Below are positions 1-6,026 of a stretch of DNA of 6,026 nt, piece by piece. The number at the start of each line of letters is the position of its first letter. Positions within the stretch are counted from its first letter, which is position 1. Under the pieces are notes generated by a model. The model was given only the letters and a program-made list of their open reading frames with translations. It did no database searches and was not told the origin of the DNA. Position numbers and translations under genes: made by a program. This DNA is from Bryobacterales bacterium (lineage in GTDB: Bacteria; Acidobacteriota; Terriglobia; Bryobacterales; Bryobacteraceae): the NCBI GenBank assembly GCA_003132865.1, contig PKYZ01000190.1, positions 307 through 6,332 on the forward strand, written 5' to 3'.

Positions 1-1
1 T

Positions 2-1228
2 CAATTGCAGACGGCTGCCGGGCTCCAATTGCGGAAGTTTCCGCTTGCCGATAGCGGGGAGCGTCGCGGTGAAGTCTTGTCCGGCCGATTTGAGCAACAA
101 CGTTTCAGCTTCCGGATTGGAAGAAGTTTCGAGCAGAGCGCCTTCCAGCCGAACCAATCTGCCGTCGTAACGGGTACCGGCGGCAAAACCATAGCCGGAG
201 GGGTCGGTACGCGCCTGCGCCGGAATCACCTCCTTCGCTTGTATCGCTACGACGGGAATTGGCGAGCCACGCCCAACCTTTCGGCAAAGCGAATCCTGGA
301 GACCCAGCCGTCCCTCGATCACCCCTGGGAATCCCACCACGTCCACCAAGTCTCCGGGAAGCGCCCCGCAACCGGGATTTGACTGTATTTCGAGGTTTGC
401 GGTGGCATCGGCTACGTACATAGCCATGCCGGGGTCCAGCCCGACTACCGTCGCACGCACGCGAATGCGCCTCGGCAGTTGCTCCAACGGGTGGAACCGG
501 CCCACGGAAACGGCTGGGGCCTCCGGCAAACGGAAGACATCCGGCGGCGCAGCCTCTTTGATGTGAACGAAATCGGAACCAGGCACGAACATGCGGACAC
601 CCGCCGACTGGCGGCGCTCGTTGAAGATGGGGGCCAGGTTGCCCCGCATCACCACCCTGGCATCCACCCATTTCTGGCTCCAATCCTCGGGAAATCCGGG
701 TGTTACCGCCACAAAGTTGCCGCCCACGGCAGCGACGTTGAGCAACAGGCGGCCGCCCTTCGTCTGCCCGGACCGCACTACACCTTCCAGTTCGAACCAC
801 TGGCCATCTTCTTTGCCGCCCACCAGCTCCTCGAACGGCAGCCGCTTCGGCTCCGGCAGGGGGGCAACCCCCAAAACTTTGATATGCGCTTTGGTAATAC
901 ACGGCGAGAAGTCGGCGGGCGTTGTGATCCCCGTGAGGTCCACGAATTGCCCGGTAGCGAGCGGTGCGTCGCTCACCGATTCATGCACGAATACAAAGAT
1001 GCCCGCGGTTTCGTCCTGCACGAACAGCTCGCCGGGACCAGTGTCCACGAAGGTGACGATCGCGCGCAGATGCACTGGATAGGAGCGTTTCGCCTCCTCG
1101 GGCGAGAGGTTCCGGATGTCTCGCGCATGCGTCAAGACTGTTAGACCACCGCCCGACTCAGGGCCGGTAGAGGCCGCAAGGCCGGCAAACAGCAAGCCGA
1201 GCGGTAAGAACACCGAGAAGAATCGCAC
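2..1228 (-). CDS. Exported N-terminal region of a probable sensor histidine kinase (3'-truncated by window edge)
   Basis: The frame is open for 409 codons from a GTG at 1228 to the window edge with no stop, so the C-terminal part is missing. Residues 1-20 (VRFFSVFLPLGLLFAGLAAS) look like a signal peptide, so the rest should be extracytoplasmic. Then comes VLTHARDIRNLSPEEAKRSYPVHL, close to the 'LT..R.LSPEEA.R.YPV.L.G.V' opening I recall from acidobacterial and verrucomicrobial sensor kinases. Four similar beta-rich modules follow, at about residues 50-121, 143-224, 254-318 and 354-409. They share a V.L...V strand, FVQDE/YVADA-like turns and a GQFVDLTG/PGDLVDVVG strand, and resemble OB folds. 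In the family a membrane helix and a kinase, or sometimes a cyclase, domain follow; none is visible here. An in-frame stop at 1264-1262 limits the 5' end. GTG at codon 6 is an alternative start. No clear Shine-Dalgarno precedes either. That this is a real gene is well supported; the kinase identity is inferred from the N-terminus only. Confidence 0.75.
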   Translation of the reverse strand, partial: MRFFSVFLPLGLLFAGLAASTGPESGGGLTVLTHARDIRNLSPEEAKRSYPVHLRAIVTFVDTGPGELFVQDETAGIFVFVHESVSDAPLATGQFVDLTGITTPADFSPCITKAHIKVLGVAPLPEPKRLPFEELVGGKEDGQWFELEGVVRSGQTKGGRLLLNVAAVGGNFVAVTPGFPEDWSQKWVDARVVMRGNLAPIFNERRQSAGVRMFVPGSDFVHIKEAAPPDVFRLPEAPAVSVGRFHPLEQLPRRIRVRATVVGLDPGMAMYVADATANLEIQSNPGCGALPGDLVDVVGFPGVIEGRLGLQDSLCRKVGRGSPIPVVAIQAKEVIPAQARTDPSGYGFAAGTRYDGRLVRLEGALLETSSNPEAETLLLKSAGQDFTATLPAIGKRKLPQLEPGSRLQL

Positions 1229-1263
1229 GATGTGAATCGCAACGAGCCAGGGAGCCCAGACTC

Positions 1264-1269
1264 ATTGTA
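1264..1269 (-). promoter_or_regulatory. Possible -10 element upstream of the sensor gene
   Basis: On the minus strand the bases read TACAAT, one mismatch from the TATAAT consensus, about 35 nt before the GTG start at 1228. No convincing -35 hexamer lies 16-18 nt further upstream, where the bases are GC-rich (CGCCGA-like). This would give the sensor gene its own short-leader promoter separate from anmK. It is weak evidence and could be chance. Confidence 0.22.
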
Positions 1270-1284
1270 TCGCTCCACCTGTTT

Positions 1285-1318
1285 TATCGGCGGATTGTCC
1301 TGAGATAAATAGCCGATA
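1285..1318. repeat. 7-bp perfect inverted repeat in the anmK-sensor gap
   Basis: TATCGGC at 1285-1291 is the exact reverse complement of GCCGATA at 1312-1318, with 20 nt between the arms. It lies 4 nt beyond the anmK stop codon in an otherwise AT-richer gap. On the minus strand it is followed by AAAACAGG rather than a run of T, so it is not a standard intrinsic terminator. It could be a regulator site upstream of the sensor gene, a weak RNA hairpin, or chance. Confidence 0.3.
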
Positions 1319-1321
1319 GGA

Positions 1322-2389
1322 TTAGAGCGTCAGTTTGCCGAGTATCACCGGCCGGCGTGCGCCGGTGGCCGAGGGCAGGTTGGATGGTTTGCGGCGCCAC
1401 GTCTGGTACGCCAGGATGGCAAAGGCTATCGCTTCCTTGGCATCCACGTCGATGCCGTAGTCCGCCGAGGTGGCCAGCGCCACTCCAGGCAGGAAAGCCG
1501 CCAGGTGCGACAGGATTTGCGGATTATGCGCGCCGCCTCCCGAGACGATCAGCTCGGCGGGCGCGAAGGGGGCGGCAGCCATCGCGATGGAAGCGGCGGT
1601 GAGCACGGTGGCGGTGGCGATCAGGTCGGGGAGCGGCAGGCCGGTCTGCTTCAAGCGCGCCATGAATTCCGCGCCGTATTGTTCGCGGCCGGCACTCTTG
1701 GGCGGCTTCTTGCGGTAATACAGATCGGTTAGCAAATCGTCGAGCAGCGGCCGATTCAGATTGCCTTGCGCGGCGATGCGACCGTTGCGGTCGAAGTTCT
1801 GGCGGCTGCGGGTGTGCTCGCGCGCGAGCGCATCGATCACCATGTTGCCGGGGCCCGTATCGAACGCGATGCCCGCCGGGATTACCGTGATATTGGCGAT
1901 CCCTCCGATGTTCAGCGCGATCTTGAGGGCGGCGCGGGTACGGCGCGGATGCCGGAACAGCAGGCAGTCGACGAAGGGAACGAGCGGCGCGCCCTGGCCT
2001 CCGGCGGCGATATCGCGCGTGCGGAAATCGGAGACTACCGGCACTCCGGTGCGCTCCGCGATTACCGCCGCCTCGCCGATTTGCAATGTGCTGGCGCCGC
2101 CTTCGTGATAGATGGTCTGGCCGTGACAGCCGATGAGCGCTACGGGACCATAGCGGCGGCAGGCGCGCAGGACGGCGCGCGCATAGAGCTCGCCCAACTG
2201 AAAGTTCAGCCGCGAGATTTCGCGCGTGGTGGTCGTCGTATTCGAGACGGCCAGGATGGCGCGGCGCACTTCTTCGGAATATGGCGTGGATTGGAAGCCG
2301 ATGGTGGAAACGCGGCGGCCGTTAATCTCAATGATGGCCACGTCGATGCCGTCGAGCGAGGTGCCGCTCATGACGCCGGCTACACGCAC
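1322..2389 (-). CDS. anmK: Anhydro-N-acetylmuramic acid kinase AnmK
   Basis: This cytoplasmic enzyme uses ATP and water to open the 1,6-anhydro ring of anhydroMurNAc and phosphorylate it to MurNAc-6-phosphate, a step of peptidoglycan recycling. The protein has 355 residues, close to the roughly 370 usual for the family. Visible family motifs, in order, are GVMSGTSLDGID (5-16, nucleotide-binding loop), IGCHGQTIYHEG (86-97), DFRTRDIAAGGQGAPLVPF (121-139), NIGGIANIT (160-168), FDTGPGN (176-182) with the expected catalytic base Asp177, PPKSAGRE (229-236), VSGGGAHNP (282-290) and DAKEAIAFAILA (316-327). The C-terminal TGARRPVILGKLTL is also typical. The start is GTG, chosen because the conserved MSGTSLDG lies just behind it and a GAGG precedes it by 5 nt. 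The start overlaps the mutS 3' end by 10 nt, suggesting translational coupling. MurQ and other recycling genes are not in the window. The gene appears intact. Confidence 0.96.
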   Translation of the reverse strand: MRVAGVMSGTSLDGIDVAIIEINGRRVSTIGFQSTPYSEEVRRAILAVSNTTTTTREISRLNFQLGELYARAVLRACRRYGPVALIGCHGQTIYHEGGASTLQIGEAAVIAERTGVPVVSDFRTRDIAAGGQGAPLVPFVDCLLFRHPRRTRAALKIALNIGGIANITVIPAGIAFDTGPGNMVIDALAREHTRSRQNFDRNGRIAAQGNLNRPLLDDLLTDLYYRKKPPKSAGREQYGAEFMARLKQTGLPLPDLIATATVLTAASIAMAAAPFAPAELIVSGGGAHNPQILSHLAAFLPGVALATSADYGIDVDAKEAIAFAILAYQTWRRKPSNLPSATGARRPVILGKLTL

Positions 2390-4980
2390 GCGCGCCTCAA
2401 TTCGTCCTGCAATTCCAGCAGCAGCCGCAGCGCTTCGACGGGCCGCAGCTCATCGATGTTCAGATTGCGGATGCGCTCGGCGATGCCGTAGTTGAGCGGT
2501 TCGAAAAGCTGGATCTGCACAGGCTGCGCGGGCGCCGTGGACAGCTCTTCGGTGACCACATGCTCGGTGCGCTCATGCAGCCGCAGCACCTCGGAGGCGC
2601 GCTCGATGACGCGCAGCGGCAGTCCCGCCAGGCGCGCGACTTCGATGCCGTAACTGCGGTCGGCCTTGCCGGGCTCGACCTTGCGCAGGAAGATGATGCG
2701 GTCGCCGGCTTCCTTCACGGAGACGCTGAGGTTGCGGATGCCATCCAACTGCTCGGCTAGCTCGGTGAGCTCGTGATAGTGCGTGGCGAAGAGCGTTTTG
2801 GCGCGCGTGCGGGCGTGGATGTGCTCGACCACGGCCCAGGCCAGCGCCAGGCCATCGTAGGTGGCGGTGCCGCGTCCGATCTCGTCGAGGACGATGAAGC
2901 TGCGTGGCGTGGCGGTGTTCAGGATGACGGCGGTCTCGGTCATTTCGACCATGAAGGTGGAGCGGCCGCGCGCCAGATTGTCGGAAGCGCCGATGCGCGT
3001 GAAGATGCGATCGGTGAGCGGCAAGATGGCGGAATCGGCTGGAACAAACGAACCCATTTGCGCCAGGATGGCGATCAGCGCGGCTTGCCGCAAGTAAGTG
3101 GACTTGCCGCCCATGTTGGGACCGGTGATGATGGCGATCAGGTCGGTATCGGAATTGAGGTAGAGGTCGTTGGGGATGAAGCGCCCGGCCTCCTGTTGTT
3201 CCAGGCGCTCGATCACGGGATGGCGGCCGGCCAGAATGCGCATCTCGCCGTTATCGGAAAATGTGGGGCGCACGTAGCGGTTCTCGGCGGCTACCTGCGC
3301 GAGGGCGGCGGTCACGTCGATTTCGGCCACGGCCGCGGCGGTGGCGCGAATGCGCTGCGCGTGCACGGCGGCGAATTTGCGCACCTCGGCGAACAGCTCC
3401 TTTTCAAGCGTGAGGATCTTGTCCTCGGCGTCGAGGACTTTGCGCTCGTAGTCCTTCAGCTCGGGCGTGGTGAAGCGCTCGGCGTTGACCAGGGTTTGTT
3501 TGCGCTCGTAGTCGGCGGGGGCCAAGTGCTGGTTGGCTTTGGAGATTTCGATGTAGTAGCCGAAGACGTTGTTGAAGCGGACCTTCAGCGACTGAATGCC
3601 AGTGCGGGCGCGCTCGCGGGCTTCGATCTGCGCGATGACCTGGCGGCCATTGCGGCTGAGGTTGCGCAGCTCGTCGAGATCGGCGTTGAAGCCCGCGCGG
3701 ATGGTGCCGCCATCCGCCAGGTTGATGGGCGGCTCGTCGGCGATGGCCTGCAAGATTCGGTCGCGCGCTTCGGCCACTTCGTCGAGACGGTCGTGCAGGT
3801 CGCGCAGGCGGGCGGCGCGCTGGGTTTCGAAAGTGGCTTTCAGGGTGGGGATCTTTTCGAGCGAACGGCCCAGGGCCAGCACGTCGCGGGGGTTTGCGAC
3901 CCCCATGGTGATCTTGGCCAGCAGCCGCTCGATATCCAGAATGCCGCCGAGTTGCTTGCGCAATTCCGCGCGCAGGATGGTTTGCTGGAGCAGCTCGGCG
4001 GCGGCATCCAGGCGGCCTTCGATTTCCGCGCGGTCGAGCGAGGGACGCAACAGGCGCTGGCGCAGCAGGCGGCCGCCCATGCCAGTCTGCGTCTGATCGA
4101 GGACGTTCAACAACGTGGCGTCCGTGCGTTCGCCGGCGAACAGCGGCTCGACCAATTCGAGATTGCGCACGGTTACCGAATCGAGCAGCATGCTTTCGGC
4201 ACGGTCGTAAAACGTGGGGCGGTCGAGGTGCTCCAGGGCGGCGCGCTGCGTTTCGCGCAGATAATGCAGGATGGCGCCGGCCGCGCATACGGCCGCTTGC
4301 CGGTTGGCTAGGCCGCATCCATCGAGCGAGAGGAGGCGGAAATGATCGCGCAGGGTGCGGTCGGCGTAGTCGAAGGTGAAGATCCAGTCTTCGAGATCGG
4401 TGCGAAGATAGCGGGGCCCCTGATCTTCGCCTGTGAGCAGCGGCAGATCGGCGGGGAAGAGCACCTCGCGCGCGCCAAGCTGCTCGATGGCGGGGTCGAC
4501 TTCGGACGCATCCATTTCGGTGACGCGGAACTCGCCGGTGGAGACATCCACATGGGCCACGCCGGCGCGATGGCCGAGGCGGGAGACGGCGGCGAGGTAG
4601 TTGTTTTCGTGCGAGCGCAGGGCCAGCGAATCGGTGGCGGTGCCCGGCGTGACGACGCGCGTGATTTCCCGCTTGACCAGCTTCTTGGCGACGGCGGGAT
4701 CTTCCATCTGGTCGCAGATGGCTACGCGGTGGCCCTTCTGGATGAGTCGCGCGATGTAACCTTCCGCGGCGTGATAGGGGACGCCGCACATGGGGATGGC
4801 CGCGCCTTTTTCCTTGTTGCGGGAGGTGAGGGTGATCTCCAGCTCGCGCGCGGCGAGGATGGCGTCTTCAAAGAAGAGCTCGTAGAAATCGCCGAGGCGG
4901 AAGAAGAGGAGGGCGTGGGGCACCTGCTGTTTGATGGCGTTGTACTGCCGCATCAGCGGGGTGGATGGGTCGGTGCTCAT
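2380..4980 (-). CDS. mutS: DNA mismatch repair protein MutS
   Basis: This is the mismatch-recognition ATPase of methyl-independent or MutL-dependent DNA repair; it acts as a dimer sliding on DNA. The 866 residues match the MutS1 family length. The mismatch-binding domain (about 8-120) carries the Phe-X-Glu wedge as GDFYELF, with Phe32 and Glu34. Connector (about 130-255), core/lever and clamp (about 270-575) and the ATPase domain follow. Walker A is GPNMGGKS (620-627), Walker B is FIVLDEIGRGT with Asp699-Glu700, and the His loop is FATHYHEL near 730-737. QIQLF (822-826) fits a sliding-clamp binding motif, and the end (LNIDELRPVEAL) is the usual MutS C-terminal motif. The ATG at 4980 is preferred over an in-frame GTG at 5022, because the extra 14 residues would be encoded by the palindromic repeat and the family normally begins about 30-40 residues before the FYE motif. 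No Shine-Dalgarno is evident before the ATG. No mutL is present in the window. Confidence 0.97.
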   Translation of the reverse strand: MSTDPSTPLMRQYNAIKQQVPHALLFFRLGDFYELFFEDAILAARELEITLTSRNKEKGAAIPMCGVPYHAAEGYIARLIQKGHRVAICDQMEDPAVAKKLVKREITRVVTPGTATDSLALRSHENNYLAAVSRLGHRAGVAHVDVSTGEFRVTEMDASEVDPAIEQLGAREVLFPADLPLLTGEDQGPRYLRTDLEDWIFTFDYADRTLRDHFRLLSLDGCGLANRQAAVCAAGAILHYLRETQRAALEHLDRPTFYDRAESMLLDSVTVRNLELVEPLFAGERTDATLLNVLDQTQTGMGGRLLRQRLLRPSLDRAEIEGRLDAAAELLQQTILRAELRKQLGGILDIERLLAKITMGVANPRDVLALGRSLEKIPTLKATFETQRAARLRDLHDRLDEVAEARDRILQAIADEPPINLADGGTIRAGFNADLDELRNLSRNGRQVIAQIEARERARTGIQSLKVRFNNVFGYYIEISKANQHLAPADYERKQTLVNAERFTTPELKDYERKVLDAEDKILTLEKELFAEVRKFAAVHAQRIRATAAAVAEIDVTAALAQVAAENRYVRPTFSDNGEMRILAGRHPVIERLEQQEAGRFIPNDLYLNSDTDLIAIITGPNMGGKSTYLRQAALIAILAQMGSFVPADSAILPLTDRIFTRIGASDNLARGRSTFMVEMTETAVILNTATPRSFIVLDEIGRGTATYDGLALAWAVVEHIHARTRAKTLFATHYHELTELAEQLDGIRNLSVSVKEAGDRIIFLRKVEPGKADRSYGIEVARLAGLPLRVIERASEVLRLHERTEHVVTEELSTAPAQPVQIQLFEPLNYGIAERIRNLNIDELRPVEALRLLLELQDELRRACV
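2395..2398 (-). promoter_or_regulatory. Ribosome binding site of anmK inside mutS
   Basis: GAGG on the minus strand sits 5 nt before the GTG start of anmK, within the last codons of mutS. It supports the GTG at 2389 and reinitiation by ribosomes finishing mutS. The four-base match is short, so this is moderate evidence. Confidence 0.5.
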
Positions 4981-4994
4981 TGTGATGGTGAAGA

Positions 4995-5030
4995 GCGGGG
5001 CTGGGAGCCCCGCGCAGGCCACGGGCCTGC
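4995..5030. repeat. Twin palindromic element (two abutting perfect hairpins), REP-like
   Basis: The first hairpin has 8-bp arms GCGGGGCT (4995-5002) and AGCCCCGC (5006-5013) around GGG. The second has 7-bp arms GCAGGCC (5014-5020) and GGCCTGC (5024-5030) around ACG. They touch with no spacer and fill most of the gdh-mutS gap, beginning 4 nt past the gdh stop codon. No T-run follows on the minus strand (CTCTTCACC), so a standard intrinsic terminator is unlikely. The form resembles REP/BIME-type extragenic palindromes; whether it recurs in the genome cannot be seen here. It could protect the gdh mRNA 3' end or reduce read-through into mutS. Confidence 0.75.
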
Positions 5031-5034
5031 CCCA

Positions 5035-6026
5035 CTAGGCATAGATGCCTCGCAGGCGGATGGCTTCGGCCACGCGGTCGAGCGCCAGCATGTAAGCCGC
5101 AGTGCGGTTGTTCACACCGTGTTTGAGGGCGTATTCCACGACCGCGCCGAAGCTATCCACCATGATTTCTTCGAGGCGCGTGTTCACCAGTTTCTCGTTC
5201 CAGAAAAACCCCTGGCGGTCCTGCACCCACTCGAAGTAAGAGACGGTGACGCCGCCGGCATTGGCCAGAATGTCGGGAATGACGAAGATCTTCTTGTCGG
5301 CCAGGATCTGGTCGGCCACCGAAGTGGTGGGGCCGTTGGCGCCTTCGCAGAGGATCCTGCAGCGCAGCTTATCGGCGTTTTGCGAAGTGATCACGTTCTC
5401 GGTAGCAGCGGGCAGCAGGATGTCGCACTCCAGGAACAGGGCTTCGGCGGGATCGATATTCTCGCCGCCTGGGAAGTCGCGAATGGAGCCGGTATCCTGG
5501 CGATGGTCGAAGAGGGCGCGGGTATCCAGGCCATTGGGGTTGTACACGGCGCCATCATATTCAATGATGCAAATGATTTTGAAACCTTCGCGGGACATCA
5601 GTTTGGCGGCCATGCCGCCGACGTTGCCGAATCCCTGGATCACGACGGTGGTGGCGGTGCGCGGCTTCTGGAAGCGCTTCAGGGCCTCGAGTGAAACGAT
5701 GAGGCAGCCGCGGCCGGTGGCTTCCGGGCGCCCGCGCGAGCCGCCCAGCGCCATGGGCTTGCCTGTGACCACGGCCGTGACCGTGTGGCGGGCGTGCATG
5801 GAATAAGTATCCATGATCCACGCCATGACGCGGTCGTTGGTGTTGACGTCCGGCGCGGGAACGTCGCGCTCGGGGCCGAGGAATTCCATGATCTCGGAAG
5901 TGTAGCGGCGCGTGAGCCTTTCCAGTTCGCTGAGGGAGAGCAGATTGGGATCGCAGATGACGCCGCCTTTGGCGCCGCCGAAAGGGATGTTGACGACAGC
6001 GCACTTCCACGTCATCCAGGAGGCCA
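5035..6026 (-). CDS. Glutamate dehydrogenase (Glu/Leu/Phe/Val dehydrogenase family), 5'-truncated by window edge
   Basis: The enzyme interconverts glutamate with 2-oxoglutarate and ammonia using NAD(P), normally as a cytoplasmic hexamer. About 329 residues are visible and the frame stays open to the edge (…ASWMTWK), so roughly 90-100 N-terminal residues are missing; the Met at 6015 is internal. PFGGAKGG holds the expected catalytic lysine (codon 5970-5968), and VPAPDVNT the catalytic aspartate (codon 5850-5848). [13 protein letters not shown] links to the Rossmann domain, whose dinucleotide loop is GFGNVGG (5634-5614). An acidic residue after the second strand ([10 protein letters not shown]) hints at NAD rather than NADP, but this is a weak inference. 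GANGPTT and [18 protein letters not shown] are typical of the glutamate-specific branch rather than leucine or phenylalanine dehydrogenases. The C-terminus is intact, ending in LRGIYA. The gene is followed at once by the twin palindrome and then mutS on the same strand. Confidence 0.93.
   Translation of the reverse strand, partial: ASWMTWKCAVVNIPFGGAKGGVICDPNLLSLSELERLTRRYTSEIMEFLGPERDVPAPDVNTNDRVMAWIMDTYSMHARHTVTAVVTGKPMALGGSRGRPEATGRGCLIVSLEALKRFQKPRTATTVVIQGFGNVGGMAAKLMSREGFKIICIIEYDGAVYNPNGLDTRALFDHRQDTGSIRDFPGGENIDPAEALFLECDILLPAATENVITSQNADKLRCRILCEGANGPTTSVADQILADKKIFVIPDILANAGGVTVSYFEWVQDRQGFFWNEKLVNTRLEEIMVDSFGAVVEYALKHGVNNRTAAYMLALDRVAEAIRLRGIYA

Noticed and set aside
105..902. ATG-started minus-strand frame of 265 codons at the left
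   Set aside because: It is a shifted reading of the sensor gene, Gly/Arg/Ala-rich and without strand pattern. The true frame is the GTG-started one, which continues coherently over the whole 2-1228 stretch.
479..1144. Plus-strand frame of 221 codons opposite the sensor gene
   Set aside because: It is antisense to a frame with a signal peptide and family-like repeats, has no recognisable domain, and is rich in His/Arg as expected from antisense reading.
2773..4311. Open frame of 512 codons on the plus strand, antisense to mutS
   Set aside because: It lies wholly opposite a clear, motif-complete MutS. Its protein is low-complexity, rich in G, A, D, V and Q, as expected from antisense reading of GC-rich codons, and shows no recognisable domain.
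3404..4789. Open frame of 461 codons on the minus strand in a different frame from mutS
   Set aside because: It is an Arg/Pro/His-rich out-of-frame reading of mutS, typical of GC-rich coding DNA.
4995..5030. Twin hairpin as an intrinsic terminator of gdh
   Set aside because: No T-run follows either stem on the minus strand, and on the plus strand no gene ends there.
4342..5694. Open frame of 450 codons on the plus strand, crossing mutS, the gap and gdh
   Set aside because: It is antisense to two conserved genes and runs through the palindrome. Its composition is a GC-bias artefact and it has no motif.
1..6026. CRISPR array, tRNA/rRNA, insertion sequence or defence cassette
   Set aside because: No regularly spaced repeats, no cloverleaf or rRNA signatures, no transposase motif and no terminal inverted repeats were seen. 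Nearly all bases belong to the four genes described.

Overview
This is a GC-rich bacterial chromosomal segment in which all four genes lie on the minus strand. The transcription order is glutamate dehydrogenase (cut by the right edge), mutS, anmK, and then the exported N-terminal part of a probable sensor protein (cut by the left edge). Gene content and style suggest an acidobacterium of the Solibacter/Bryobacter kind. The grounds are the architecture of the sensor N-terminus, which I recall from acidobacterial and verrucomicrobial sensor kinases, GTG starts, poor Shine-Dalgarno signals and a GC-rich palindrome between genes. This placement is inference, not proof.

Layout from right to left. 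Positions 6026-5035 hold a glutamate dehydrogenase missing its first roughly 90-100 residues. Positions 5034-4981 are a short gap filled by two abutting perfect hairpins. Positions 4980-2380 hold a complete canonical MutS of 866 residues. Positions 2389-1322 hold a complete AnmK kinase whose GTG start lies inside the mutS 3' end (10-nt overlap). Positions 1321-1229 are a 93-nt gap with a 7-bp inverted repeat and a possible -10 element. Positions 1228-2 are a continuous open frame of 409 codons starting with GTG. It encodes a signal peptide followed by four similar beta-rich, OB-like modules. It has no ATG near its start, so an ATG-only ORF scan misses it and reports out-of-frame shadows in its place.

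The first three genes are housekeeping functions (nitrogen/carbon metabolism, mismatch repair, peptidoglycan recycling). mutS and anmK are probably translationally coupled; no functional link between them is evident. I do not see a new defence or mobile system here. The items most worth a second look are the repeated extracytoplasmic modules of the left-edge sensor and the double palindrome between gdh and mutS, which also creates a false upstream start for mutS.
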